From Closterium sp. NIES-65 (taxonomy: Eukaryota; Streptophyta; Zygnematophyceae; Desmidiales; Closteriaceae), in assembly GCA_948144175.1 (NCBI GenBank), contig CANXME010002181.1, positions 2,790,001 through 2,854,000 on the forward strand: a stretch of DNA of 64,000 nt, given 5' to 3'. Made by a program: the position numbers and the translations under genes. Every line of letters starts with the position of its first letter. The stretch's first letter is position 1. Under the pieces are notes generated by a model that was not told the DNA's origin, ran no database searches, and worked only from the letters and a program-made list of their open reading frames with translations. Shown in pieces: positions 29,256 to 40,387 of the stretch.

Positions 29256-29484
29256 ACTCGTTGAGCTTGGCTTGCTCTATGTGCCTCAGGCTTCGCCTAA
29301 CTAGCAGTGGGTGGCTAGCGATTTCTGACTTCGATGAAGGCGTAAATGCTATCGTAGTCGGAGTGAAATAATCGTATCTATTTTACAGGCCGACCGCTTT
29401 ACAGCCCACCAAGTCTATTGCTCCCCTTATACAAACTACCCCAGAAACGCGAGGGTAACTAAGGAAAGTAGCTCTGATACCAAG
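29256..29484 (-). promoter_or_regulatory. Leader and primer binding site of gypsy C
   Basis: TGGTATCAGAGC on the minus strand (29471-29482), two bases inside the LTR, is the classic initiator-Met tRNA primer site. The rest is a short leader before gag. Confidence 0.85.
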
Positions 29485-29755
29485 TGTTATGAGTTGTGAA
29501 AGAGAAGAGTGCGCAGAGTTCAATAACGCGGAGGTGATTACAACCACTGAGCAAACAACGAGGCCTAGGCATAATATAGCTTGGCCGGGGTTGCGGAGTC
29601 GCGCGATGGTTGGGTGCAGGTTTAGGGTTGGGAAACCGGAAGGCGACGCGAGGGACATTCGGAGGGCGAGGTCATCGGACCGAGCCTAAGCTCCAAAGAG
29701 TTGGAGTTGTACGCGTACAGAGTGACTCAGTAAGAAATTAGGAAAATCTCTTACA
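29485..29755 (-). repeat. 5' LTR of gypsy C (about 271 bp)
   Basis: On the minus strand it runs from TGTAAGAGATTTTCC to CATAACA. The right edge could be two bases further out. The sequence outside it (GGTTATTGGGTGGTGA) looks like a polypurine tract, which is unexpected outside a 5' LTR. Confidence 0.75.
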
Positions 29756-29765
29756 CATCACCACC

Positions 29766-30317
29766 CAATAACCGGGTCCACGCTCGGGTCCGTTGTGGTT
29801 TGGTGGACTGGTCCACATCGACCGCATAAAACCAGGGTGGACCTAGGGATTTGAGACACCTTCTCAGATCCAGCAAAATCCTACCTAAGGGTGTGTCCAG
29901 CTCGTACATTTAGGGCGGGTGTGATTTTTGGAGATTGTATAAGTACATTTGTTACGAGTGCAATCGAGTGAGCAAGCGAGAATTGCACTATCGAAGCAAA
30001 ACAGTACATTGGGAGAAGGCATGAGCGAAAGATATATAGCAAGCTAGTAACGGTAATGCATGAAAATGGGGTACGCTACGGGCCTAGTGCCGAGGCTGGG
30101 AATTGTTGAGGCGGAGGTCCGGAGCACGAGTTACCTACCGAACCGTGAGGTTGGGTCGCGTTGTGAACAGTGGCGGGAACAGTGGTCGAGGCAAGTGTCG
30201 CGAATGGTAATGGTGCACTATGGAGAGGTGTTGGCGGGAATAGTTGTGTACGCGCTGAGCAGGGACGCGAAGTAAGGAAAAGGAATTTTCCTTACACTAC
30301 CCCCCCCCTCCCTCCCT
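29766..30317 (-). repeat. 3' LTR and polypurine tract of gypsy G
   Basis: The minus strand has a purine run (30297-30317) and then an LTR start TGTAAGGAAAATTCC at 30296. About 530 bp follow without coding signal until gypsy C. Patches match the gypsy F LTR. A TGGACTGGTCCA dyad lies near 29802. The LTR end is not certain. Confidence 0.65.
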
Positions 30318-30324
30318 ATGGAGG

Positions 30325-30584
30325 CCCTCGCTACGAAAGCGCGTGTACATCCCGAAAATTGCGGCTGCGCAGGTACTCGGTGAGGACGGAGTGGTTTTTC
30401 GAGGGGAACCCAGTTGTCCTCAATGGGCGTGCGGTCTTTCTAGCGGATCAGAAATTCAATCCTGCGGGCTCCCCGTGGGTCCCGAACTTGGCGGCTAAGA
30501 TTTTCTCGGGCGTGATGATTGACTCTTTTGGCGGTCGTGTCATGTTGGCTGGGCGCTTGCGAGGCAGTTGGCTGGTGGAGGGTA
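30325..30584 (-). pseudogene. Chromodomain of gypsy G
   Basis: The minus strand reads ITPEKILAAKFG, then after a frame change FLIR-stop-KDRTPIEDNWVPLEKP. The stop replaces the tryptophan that gypsy F keeps. Copia K separates this block from the preceding integrase region at 38051. Confidence 0.78.
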
Positions 30585-30715
30585 TGTCAGATTATTATAG
30601 CTGATGCATGTTTGTAGGCTATAGTGGGGTAGCACATATGGGGTACAGTTTGCTAGGGTTGTATTTGTACCCAACTCTGACTTAGTCAATTCATTCCTGT
30701 TCAGTTAGTTTCACA
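30585..30715 (+). repeat. 5' LTR of copia K (131 bp)
   Basis: TGTCAGATTATTATAGC to TTTCACA; identical to 37920-38050. Confidence 0.97.
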
Positions 30716-30757
30716 TGGTATAGAGCGGGTCCCTCCTAAGGACCGTCCTTTGGGCCC
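30716..30757 (+). promoter_or_regulatory. Primer binding site, hairpin and GGGCCC of copia K
   Basis: TGGTATAGAGCG, then stem GGTCC (30728-30732) / GGACC (30740-30744), then GGGCCC at 30752-30757. Confidence 0.8.
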
Positions 30758-31770
30758 ACCCACGATTTTTTTTCCTGCCCGGAGCGCGCCCTATTCTCCC
30801 CGAGGCGCGCTCCCCCTAGTGCGCGTCGAGCTGCCCTTGTGGCGCCCCGAGAGTCGCGCGCGCGACTCAATTTTTTTTTCGCGCGCGCGGTTCAGGCCCC
30901 ACTTCGCGCGGCCCTTACAGCCGCGCCGCGCCGCCCTCTCGGCTCTGCCGCGCCGCGCCGCCCTCAAGACGGCCGCGCGGCCTCTTCGTCGCTGCAGCAG
31001 GCCCCCCCCCCCCCCCCGCTGCACCTCTGTCGGCCCCGCAGCCGCCTTACCTGACGGCCGCCGCCTCACCTGACGGCCCGCCGCCTCGACTTCTGGCCCG
31101 CCACCTCACCAGACGGCCCCCCCGCCTCACCTGACGGCCCACCGTCTCACCTGCTGGCCCGCCACCTTACCTGACGGCCCCGCCGCCTCACCTGACGGCC
31201 CGCCGCCACCTTACCTGACGGCCCCGCCGCCTCACCTGACGGCCCGCCGCCTCACCTACTGGCCCGCCACCTGACCTGACGGCCCCGCCGCCTCACCTGA
31301 CGGCCCGCCGCCTAACCTGCTGGCCCGCCACCTCACCTGACGGCCCGCCGCCTCACCCGCTGGCCCGCCACCTGACCTGACGGCCCCGCCGCCTCACCTG
31401 CTGGCCCGCCACCTGACCTGACGGCCCCGCCGCCTCACCTGACGGCTCGCCACCTCGCCTGCTGGCCCGCCACCTGACGGCTCCGCCGTCCCCTGTCCCG
31501 GCCCCGCCGCTGCACCCTGACGGCCCCGCCGTCCCCTGTCCCGGCCCCGCAGCTGCACCCTGACGGCCCCGCCGAGCCGCCCAGCAGCAGCCGAGCCGCC
31601 CAGCCGCAGCCGAGCCGCCCAGCGGCAGCCGAGCCGCCCAGCAGCAGCCGAGGCGCCCGGTACCCGAGACGCCCGAGCCGCCCGAGCCGCCCGAGCCGCC
31701 CGAGCAGCCCGAGCCGCCTGCTGCTGACCTACCCGACTCTCCCATCCTGGTGAGACTTTCAGCTGCTGCC
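30758..31770 (+). repeat. GC-rich repeat leader of copia K
   Basis: A T-run near 30770 and GCGCGC-rich sequence precede a tandem array (31050-31480) of CACCTGACGGCCCGCCGCCT-like units. From 31560 short GAGCCGCCCAGC units follow. The last 50 bp before the ATG match copia J. Confidence 0.85.
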
Positions 31771-34700
31771 ATGGCCACCCCCAATGTTCTCACTTTTGAC
31801 GCTGAGGGGAGGGCCATTGACTTTGCCGTCTGGATCGAGGACCTGCAGCTGTACTTACTGTGTGATGCGGTAGATGAGGTCTCTCTCTTTGACTTTGTCT
31901 CTGGCGCTGTCCCTGCCCCGCTTGCTGATGCTGACTCTGCCGTTCGCTCCAAGTGGGCGACCCGCGATGCTGCTGCACGTCTTGCTGTGCGTCGCCACCT
32001 CCCTTCCTCTGAGCGTGCCCACTTTAGTCAGTGCAAGACCGCTCAGGCCTTGTACGACGCTGTAGTTGCGCGCTACTCCTCCCCTTCCTCCGCTACCCTT
32101 AGCCGCCTCATGCTACCGTTTCTCTTCCCTGACCTCGCTTCCTTTCCCACTGTCGCTGACCTCGTTACCCACCTCCGCGCTAGTGACACCCGCTACCGCG
32201 CTGCCCTTCCTGCTGAGTTCCGCGCTGCGAACCCTCCTCCCATGTACATCACTCTCTACTTTCTCGTCACCCGTCTTCCTGAGTCCCTTCGTGTCGTTAG
32301 GGACCAGTTTCTCTCTGTCTGTCCCACCACTCTCACTGTCGACCTCCTTGAGGAGTCCCTGCTAGCGACTGAGAAGAGTATTGTCGCTGTAGGGGCCTCT
32401 CGGGGTGACCCTCGCACCCCCATCTTTGAGGGGTGTGGTCCCTCCCCCCTGCTGCCCTCTGTCGCCTCTGCCGCTGCGGCCGACCTCGTTGGTTTTGAGT
32501 CGGTCGGCGCGGCGTCTGCCCCCAGTGGCAGACGCCGCACTGGCAAGGGCAAGGGGGGCAAGGGAGCGGGTGGAGCCAGAGGGGGCGGTGGAGGAGGCGG
32601 TGGGGGTGGAGGGGGGAGTGGGGGTGGCGGGGGGGGGTGGTGGCGGGAGTGGAGGTAGTAGTGGCGGCGGTGGAGGCGGAGGTGGCGGCGGAGGTGGTAG
32701 CGGAGGAGGCGGTGGGAGCGGTGGGAGCGACGGTCCTGGTGGGGGAGGTGGCGGTGGCGACGGGGGTGGCGGTGGAGGCGGGGGTGGCGGTGGAGGAGGG
32801 GGTCGGAGTGGCTCGTCCCAGCGGAGCAGCTCTGGGGGTGGTCAGCGCCAGCAGCAGCAGCAGCAGCAGCCACAGCAGCAGCCGCAGCAGCAGCAGCGCT
32901 CTCGCACCGTCCCCGGCCCTCAGCAGCTCCGTGAGTGGTACTTGCAGCGTCAGCGCGGTGGTGCGCTTGGTCCCTGCCCCTACGTTCTTCGCACTGGTGA
33001 CCGTGCAGGGGAGAGGTGTGGAGGCGCCCACACAGCCCGTCGCTGCTTTGGCCGCCTGACCGACGCCTGGCGTCAGCAGTTTCCGGAGGCCGCTGAGATC
33101 CCCCGCTGGGGAGAGCTGTCTAGGGCTGGTGTAGCTATTTATGATCTTGATTTTGATGCTATTCTCTCTGCTATGTATGCTGTGACTGGTAGTGATGAGG
33201 ATGACTGTTACCGGTGTTTCCCGCCCGACCCGGGCATTGGTACTGCCGCGTCAGGTACTAGTGAGGCTGCTGCTCTAGGTGCCAGTGTGTCTGTGCTTTC
33301 AGGTACTGGTGAGTCCGCCCTCTCAGGTACTGTGTCGGCTTCGGCCTCTCACACCTTCACCCTTGACTCTGGAGCGTCTCGCTCCTTCTTTAGGGACCGC
33401 ACCACTCTCACGCCGCTCAGTCGGCCTGTTGCGGTGTCCCTGGCGGACCCCTCTGGGGGGCCTGTCCTGTCTCGCTTCTCCACTGTCCTCCCGTGTCCGG
33501 CGGCCCCCTCTGGCACCCTGACTGGTCTCTACCTCCCCTCGTTCTCGACGAACTTGGTGAGTGGTGCTGACCTCCAGGATGCAGGTGTCCACCAGTTCAC
33601 CCCTGCTCGTCAGCGGGTGACCCACTGTACGGAGGCGGATACAGGTCGCCACCTGGCTACGTTTACACGTCGGCCGGGGTCGAGCCTGTACACACTGACC
33701 ACTGCTTCTCCTCCAGGTACTGCGTCTGGTAGGGCCCCTTCGTCTGGTCAGGTGTTTGCTGCAGCGTCCAGGTCTGGTCCTGAGTCTGCCCCTTGTTCGT
33801 GTCGTCGTCTGTCTCACGAGACCCTCCTCTGGCACCACCGCCTTGGCCACCCCTCTCTGCTTCGGCTCAGAGGCATGGCCTCGCGGGTCCTTGTGTCTGG
33901 TCTTCCCCGGTCCCTCCCTCCCCTTCCTCCGGGCCCTGGCCCTGCCTGTGTCCCCTGTGTCGAGGGGCGCCAGCGTGCTGCCCCTCACTCCTCCCAGTTT
34001 CCTCCGACAGAGGCCCCGTTGCAGACGCTTCACATGGACGTGTGGGGCCCAGCCCGCGTCCGTGGACAGGGTCAGGAGCGCTACTTCCTGCTAGTGGTTG
34101 ACGACTACTCGCGTTACACCACAGTCTTCCCCTTGCGCAGCAAGGGTGAGGTCACTCAGGTGTTGATCGACTGGATCCGCGCAGCTCGTCTTCAGCTTCG
34201 GAGAAGCTTTGGCTCTGACTTCCCTGTCTTGCGTCTGCACTCGGACAGAGGCGGAGAGTTCTCCTCGGCCCTCCTGAGTGCCTACTGTCGTGTGCGAGGC
34301 ATCCGTCAGACCTTCACGCTTCCGGACTCACCACAGCAGAATGGGATCGCTGAGCGCCGCATTGGCATGGTCATGGACGTCGCTCGTACGTCCATGATGC
34401 ATGCGGCTGCTCCCCATTTTCTGTGGCCGTTTGCGGTCAGGTACGCTGCGCACCAGATCAACCTCCACCCCAGGGTCTCTCGACCGGAGACCTCCCCAGC
34501 TCTGTTGTGGACGGGGAAGGTTGGCGATGCGTCGGCGTTCCGGGTCTGGGGATCTCGGGCGTTTGTTCGCGACCTGTCTGCGGACAAGCTGTCCCCTCGT
34601 GCTTCTCCCTGCGTCTTCCTCGGGTTCCCCCCCCGACGCCCCTGGGTGGCAGTTTTACCACCCCACCTCTCGACGTGTTCTGTCCTCCCAGGACGTCACG

Positions 34701-37700
34701 TTCGACGAGTCGGTACCCTACTACCGCCTCTTCCCCTACCGCACTCCGTCCCTCCCCCCACCCCCGCTCTTCTTGGTACCAGGTCCCCCCCCAGTAGTCC
34801 CCCTCCCCCCTCAGGGTCCTGCCCCTTCAGGTGTGTCTCAGGTAGACGCGGTCGAGCCTGTCGAGGTCACTGGTGACTCCGGTGCTGCTGCGGGAGCTGA
34901 GCCTGGGGGTGCGGAGTCTAGGGGTGCTGAGCCTGGGGGTGCTGAGCCTGGGGGTGCGGAGTCTGGGGGTGCTGGGCCTGGGGGTGCTGAGCCTGGGGGT
35001 GCTGAGCCTGGGGGTGCTGTGCCTGGGGGTGCTGTGTCTGGGGGTACTGAGCCTGGGGGTGCTGAGCCTGGAGGTGCCGAGTCTGGAGGTGCTGTGCCTG
35101 GGGGTGCTTCGTCTCGCCGGGAGCCGCTCTCTCCACAGGAGCTGCGCGAGTGGTTTGCCCGGCGCTGGAGGCGTGCCGCTGGTGCTGGTGGTTCTTCGGC
35201 TGCGGAGGGCGCTGCTGCCACGCGACCTGGCGGTGCTCGTCCTGTGGGTGCTGGAGCTGCTGGGTCTGAGGGTTCTCCTGGAGCTGGTCCTGCTGAGGAC
35301 GTTGGCGCTGAGCCTGCGGTTGGTGGTCCGACTGACGGTGCTCCTGGTGCTGCTGCTGGAGGTTCTGGAGCTTCTGGTGGTTCTGCTGGAGGTGCTGCTG
35401 GAGTGGGTGCTCCTGCCGGGGGTGCTGGTGCTGTTCCTGCTGTTTCTGGCGTCGCCGCGCGGCCCCGACCGTACTTCGTTCCGCTCCTGCAGCAGGTTCT
35501 TGGTCTTACACCTCCTCCTCCTCCCTTAGAGGGTCCGCAGCCTGTCCGGTCACAGCCACAGCTACAGCCTGCCTCCCCTTTGCCTGCTCCTTCTCCCTAC
35601 GCTGGTCCGACTGGAGGTCTTACTGAGCGTCGTGAGCCTGCGTCTCGTCCTGCGTCGCCTGTTCGTACTGAGCGCGCTAGTGGTCGCGGGTCGCGTCAGC
35701 GTCCTCCTCCTGTCCCTGGCACGCACCGGATGTCACTGCGTCCGTCCACTGCTCCTCTGCGTGCCCCTTTGCCTTCTCCTCCTGCTTCCTCTCTTCCTGC
35801 TCTTGCCGACCCGGAGTCGGACTCTCTTCGTGCTGCCAGTCCTACTGTCACGCGTCTCCTTGCTACTGCTGTCACTGACCCTTCCTTCGAGTCGTCTGCT
35901 GCGTCTGCCCTTGTCACTGAGCTTGTCGACTTTGCTGCGCGCTGTCGTCTAGACTACGCTGCTCGTCTTGTCGCTGAGTCTGAGTCCGCCTGTCCTCCGT
36001 CCGTCGGGGGTGAGTGTGCCCTTGGCACGGACGTCCTAGAGGACAGGCAGGAGGAGTTCCAGTGTCTAGCCGCTGCTTCACCTCGTCTCGCGTCTGTACT
36101 GCTAGCCCCTGAGGGAGACCCGGATGCACTAGACATCCCGACTCCGCGTTCTTACGCGGAGGCCGTAGAGGGTCCCTACTCCTCTCAGTGGCAGGCAGCT
36201 ATGGATGCAGAGATGGCTTCCTGGAAGTCCACAGGCACCTACGTTGACGCGGTTCCCCCTCCTGGGGCGAACATCGTCAGTGGCATGTGGATCTTCAGGG
36301 TGAAGCGGCCGCCGGGCTCGCCGCCTGTCTTCAAGGCGCGTTACGTGGCTCGTGGCTTCAGTCAGCGGCAGGGAGTTGACTACTTTCAGACCTTCTCTCC
36401 CACCCCGAAGATGACCACTCTTCGGGTGCTGCTGCACATTGCCGCTCAGCGCGACTACGAGCTTCACTCTCTCGACTTCAGCACTGCGTTCCTGCAGGGT
36501 AGCCTGCACGAGGAGATCTGGCTGCGCCGTCCGCCTGGCTTCACTGGGACTTTCCCTCCTGGCACCCAGTGGAGCCTCCGACGGCCAGTTTACGGTCTCC
36601 GCCAGGCACCGCGTGAGTGGCACGACACACTGAGGACTACGCTTGCGGCTCTTGGGTTTGCTCCTTCTACTGCTGACCCGTCGCTGTTTCTTCGCACCGA
36701 CACTTCCCTGCCGCCGTTCTACATCCTCGTGTACGTCGACGACTTGGTCTTTGCCACAGCGGACACTGCTGGACTCGCCTACGTGAAGTCCGAGCTGCTG
36801 AAGAGACACACGTGCACAGACCTGGGTGAACTGCGCAGCTACCTTGGCTTGCAGATCACTCGGGACAGAGCACGCCGCACCATTACCCTGACTCAGTCAC
36901 ACATGGTGCAGCAGGTCCTTCAGCGCTTCGGCTTCACGTACTCCTCGCCTCAGGCCACTCCTCTGCCTACTCGCCACTCACTCTCAGCTCTGCCTTCGGA
37001 TGAGTCCGTAGAGTCGAGTGGTCCGTATGCAGAGCTTGTTGGCTGCCTCATGTACCTGATGACCTGCACACGACCTGACCTTGCATACCCTCTGAGCATC
37101 CTTGCACGCTATGTTGCTCCTGGGAGACACCGACCAGAGCACATGGCTGCAGCGAAGAGGGTATTGCGCTACCTGTGCAGTACGTCGGGCATGGGGCTAG
37201 TGCTTGGAGGGCGGAGTCCAGTGGTCCTTACTGGGCACGCAGACGCTTCTTGGGCTGACGACCAGGCTACGCAGCGGTCGTCACAGGGTTACACCTTCAG
37301 CCTTGGTTCCGGCTCTGTCTCGTGGCGGTCTACTCGCTCGTCTTCGGTTCTCGGCTCCAGTTGTGAGGCTGAGATCTACGCCGGGGCCATGGCTGCACAG
37401 GAGCTTCGCTGGCTCACCTACCTGCTGACTGACCTTGGAGAGCTGCCTCGTTCTCCTCCAGTGCTGTACGTAGACAACAAGGCCATGTTGGCCTTGTGTC
37501 GAGAGCAGCGCTTGGAGCACAGAACGAAGCACATTGCTCTCCGCTACTTCCTTGCTCGTGAGCTGCAGCAGCGTGGTCAGTTGCGACTTGCTTACGTGGC
37601 CTCTGAGGCCAACACTGCTGATGTGTTCACCAAGGCACTTGCGCCTTGCGACCATCAGCGCTTTTGTACCCAGCTGGGTCTTGTACCTGTCTTGCCTCAC

Positions 37701-37715
37701 TTGCTCTCTTCTTGA
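31771..37715 (+). pseudogene. Gag-Pol of copia K, two homopolymer frameshifts
   Basis: Starts MATPNVLTFDAEG. Same domain order as copia A: Gag, polyglycine, polyglutamine, finger, protease DSGAS near 33370, integrase, linker, RT with YVDD near 36735, RNase H, ending LLSS. The frame shifts in the GGN tract near 32630, and again at a run of eight C at 34627-34634 where copia J has seven. No stop is otherwise seen. It is either a very recent knockout or affected by assembly error in homopolymers. Confidence 0.93.
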
Positions 37716-37919
37716 CTTTACTTGTACTTTGACATATATATACCTGCTCCTGCTTGTCTAGTTTTATATATATGTCTGTACTCCTGCATGTGAACTGGCC
37801 TCTGGCCTTGCTCTTGTGCTCGGACTGTGTGGTGACTTTGTGATCCACCCTGAGCTTGTTTTGCTTTGCTTGACTGGTCTTGTGACCCCTTGTTCTCCCC
37901 CACTTTGCCTATGGGGGTG
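37716..37919 (+). promoter_or_regulatory. 3' noncoding segment and polypurine hairpin of copia K
   Basis: CCCCCA...TGGGGG next to the LTR and two TATATATA runs. Nearly the same as the copia A segment. Confidence 0.75.
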
Positions 37920-38050
37920 TGTCAGATTATTATAGCTGATGCATGTTTGTAGGCTATAGTGGGGTAGCACATATGGGGTACAGTTTGCTAGGGTTGTATT
38001 TGTACCCAACTCTGACTTAGTCAATTCATTCCTGTTCAGTTAGTTTCACA
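37920..38050 (+). repeat. 3' LTR of copia K (131 bp)
   Basis: Identical to the 5' copy; followed by GGGTA. Confidence 0.97.
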
Positions 38051-38290
38051 GGGTACGTATGGGCGAAGCAGGCTGACGTACCAGTCAGCAGGGAGGAGGA
38101 GATGGGCGGTGACGGGGGTGATCATGTGGGTGATTCGAAATGGCCCGCGTTATCGAAGGCGGAGTTTCGGGGTGATGGGCAGGCGGAGGTTTTGAGTGTC
38201 AAGCATAACGAGGTCGTCGGGCTGGTAAATGACGAGACGGCGGTGGCGGTCGGCATTGCGCTTAGAGATTGTGAGAGTACGACGACCTAT
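38051..38290 (-). pseudogene. Integrase C-terminal region of gypsy G
   Basis: The minus strand reads NADRHRRLVIYQPDDLVML, then RGPFRITHM, then LLLPADWYVSLLRPYVP. This is the SH3-like end of gypsy integrases with the GPF motif, just before the chromodomain. One TAA falls two residues before GPF. Homology stops near 38285 where gypsy I begins, so the rest of G is missing. Confidence 0.8.
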
Positions 38291-38644
38291 GCCAGCTATG
38301 CTTACATGCCTTTACTTTATTACTCTATTTCTAGCTTAGGTTTATTTTTTCATGCATGCTTTTGTTTGATTTCCTAGGCTAGGTGCTTTCGTATATTTTA
38401 TTATAGTTACAGCACCGAGCTAGGTTGCGTCACCGAATTGCAGGTTTTTTGGTTGCCACCGAATTGCCTTCTTCCGAATTCGGGAAGGCTCCATTCGGGA
38501 TGCTTCGCGACCTTCGGAACCTTCGCGTAACACCCGGTAACTAGGCCTTGTCTCGAGACTATATATAGCCTTAGCCTCGTGTTGTACCCAGGTGGAGCAT
38601 TGAATTCAAACCCACTTTTCTAAGCTTGATCCTAGATCCTCACA
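38290..38644 (+). repeat. 5' LTR of gypsy I (left edge uncertain)
   Basis: The sequence ends ...GATCCTCACA just before a primer site and contains a TATATATAGCC box near 38564 that could be its TATA element, with a transcript start expected shortly after. The left boundary is set only by the loss of gypsy G homology near 38285. Confidence 0.6.
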
Positions 38645-38645
38645 A

Positions 38646-39046
38646 TTGGTAATTAGAGCCTGTATACATGCAAAGATCTCTCAACCATAAAAGCCTAGCT
38701 TTTAAAACCGCACGGGCGACGACGAAAGCACCGATTTGGGGTACGTGAACCAATTATGAACTATCTATTAACGTCCCCATCGAACTCGTTTTCGAACACT
38801 GCTTAGATTCATTGGCAAAAAAGATGGAAATTCGACCATCGGATCGATTTGAATCTCAACAGCCCTGAATATTTCGCCCCAAAAAATTAGAATTTGGAGC
38901 GTCGGATCGAATTTCATCTCAACGACCGAGATCAGACGTTAATTTGGCTAAGGGTTACGCGATGAACAGAAACAACACTAGTCATTTCTACAGTCGATTC
39001 AAATTGCAGTAAGTGGACCAGCGCCTAGAAGTCAATAATTTTCGTC
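38646..39046 (+). promoter_or_regulatory. Primer binding site and leader of gypsy I
   Basis: TTGGTAATTAGAGCC at 38646-38660 resembles the usual TTGGTATCAGAGCC with changes. About 385 bp of AT-rich untranslated leader follow; two GATCGGA/ATCGAA-like clauses near 38840 and 38900 are partly repeated (TCGGATCGA). No gene is seen. Confidence 0.7.
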
Positions 39047-39452
39047 GTGAATCTTCCTGTAAATCGCCAAATGGAGAAAAGTGGTGATTATTTTGTACGG
39101 AATATTACGGAGTTACACACCGACGTGGACCGGATGCGAGCAGAACACCAGCGAGTAGAGGAGCTTCTCGCGAACCAGTCGGCAGCCGCCACAACAGCAG
39201 CAAACGCAGCAGCGAATGCAGCAACGACGGCAGCAGCAGTAGCGGCGACACCGACACTTCACCCAGCAGCAGCCGCAGCGGCTACAGTGAATGTTGAGGC
39301 CACCGGAGACGTTTAATCCGAATGCGAGGGACACCGGCGTGTGTCGATTCATTGCGACCCTCAAAATTTACTTCGAGGCCGTTGGTTGTATGACCCCAAC
39401 ACACGATGCAATGCCGATTCGGCTCGCAGTAACACTGTTGCGAGGCTTGGCG
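39047..39452 (+). pseudogene. gag of gypsy I, first part
   Basis: Begins MNLPVNRQMEKSG with a helical start (ITELHTDVDRMRAEHQRVEELL) and an alanine/threonine run. After a frameshift near 39290 the Gag core starts with PETFNPNARDTGVCRF. Copia L cuts it at a duplicated TGGCG. Confidence 0.75.
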
Positions 39453-39586
39453 TGTCAAACATTATATATATGTTGTGGTTGTTTAGGCTACAGTGGGTTA
39501 GCCTATAGGGGGTACACAATTCTAGGGTTAGGTACTTGTACTCATTTCACTGTTAGTTCATCCATTCCTGTTTAGTTATTCCAACA
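39453..39586 (+). repeat. 5' LTR of copia L (134 bp)
   Basis: TGTCAAACATTATATATATG to ATTCCAACA, with a TATA-like run near its start and CCTATAGG in the core. Two differences from 47907-48040. Confidence 0.97.
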
Positions 39587-39631
39587 TGTTATCAGAGCAG
39601 GTCCTTCCTAGGACCGAACTGTTAAGGGCCC
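39587..39631 (+). promoter_or_regulatory. Primer binding site, hairpin and GGGCCC of copia L
   Basis: TGTTATCAGAGCAGG, then stem GGTCCT (39600-39605) / AGGACC (39610-39615) around TCCT, then GGGCCC at 39626-39631. Confidence 0.8.
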
Positions 39632-40387
39632 ACCACTACCTACCTACCTGCCTACCTACCTACCTAGGGCGCCTAAGGCACTGACGGCCCGCCCCTAGAG
39701 GCCCCTCACGGCCCAAGCGCTTACCTCCCTAGCGGCCTCATCGACCCCTAAAAGGCCCCGAACGGCCCCGCGCTTACCTCCCTAGCGGCCCCAAACGGCC
39801 CCGTCGGCCCCTAGTGGCCCCATTAGGCCCCGCGCTCACCGTCCTAGCGGCCCCGTCGACCCCTAAACGGCCCCGAACGGCCCCGCGCTTACCTCCCTAG
39901 CGGCCCCGTCAACCCCTAAGAGGCCCCGAATGGCCCCGCGCTTACCTCCCTAGCGGCCCCAAACGGCCCCGTCGGCCCCTAGTGGCCCCGTTAGGCCCCG
40001 CGCTCACCGTCCTAGCGGCCCCGTCGACCCCTAAACGGCCCCGAACGGCCCCGCGCTTACCTCCCTAGCGGCCCCGTCGACCCCTAAAAGGCTCCAAACG
40101 GCCCGCGCTCACCTCCCTAAGGCCCCAAACGGCCCCGTTGGCCCCGCGCCCACCGTCCCTAGAGGCCCCGAGCGGCATGGTACCGCCATAGCCCGGGACC
40201 GAACCGAGCCGCACGACCGAACCGAGCCGCGCGACCCGAGCCGCGCGACCCGAGCCGAGCCGCACGAACCCAGACGAGCCGCGCGACCCGACCCGAACCG
40301 AGCCGCCCCACCCGAGCCGCGCCGCCCTACCCGAACTGAGAAGCTGTAACTACTTCTACTGCTACTGCTGCTACTTCTACTGATCCT
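39632..40387 (+). repeat. GC-rich repeat leader of copia L
   Basis: After a CCTA microsatellite near 39640-39665, units built on CTAGCGGCCCCGTCGACCCC and CGCGCTTACCTCCCTAGCGG alternate. A block of 168 bp is duplicated (starts near 39771 and 39939). From 40195 GAGCCGC-type units with CGACC/CGAACC fill the rest. Confidence 0.85.

Larger units (their letters stand above)
17895..29755 (-). mobile_element. Gypsy element C, degenerate, split by copia D
   Basis: A minus-strand Ty3/gypsy element: LTR 29485-29755, primer site, gag, protease, RT, RNase H and integrase in that order, which defines gypsy. Copia D cuts the integrase at a duplicated TACCA; the integrase continues at 18012 for about 40 residues, then identity is lost near 17895 by copia H. 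No 3' LTR was found. Many frameshifts and stops make it an old, dead copy. Confidence 0.88.
30585..38050 (+). mobile_element. Copia element K, young, with two frameshifts
   Basis: A forward Ty1/copia element flanked by GGGTA (30580-30584 and 38051-38055) with identical 131-bp LTRs, so it is recent. Its LTRs, RT end and 3' noncoding segment match copia A, while gag through integrase matches copia J. Two single-base slips in homopolymers break the frame. It lies in the integrase/chromodomain junction of gypsy G. Confidence 0.96.

Noticed and set aside
30170-30604. 144-codon plus-strand frame near 30170-30604
   Set aside because: It is antisense to the gypsy G chromodomain and LTR; the minus strand gives the conserved chromodomain.
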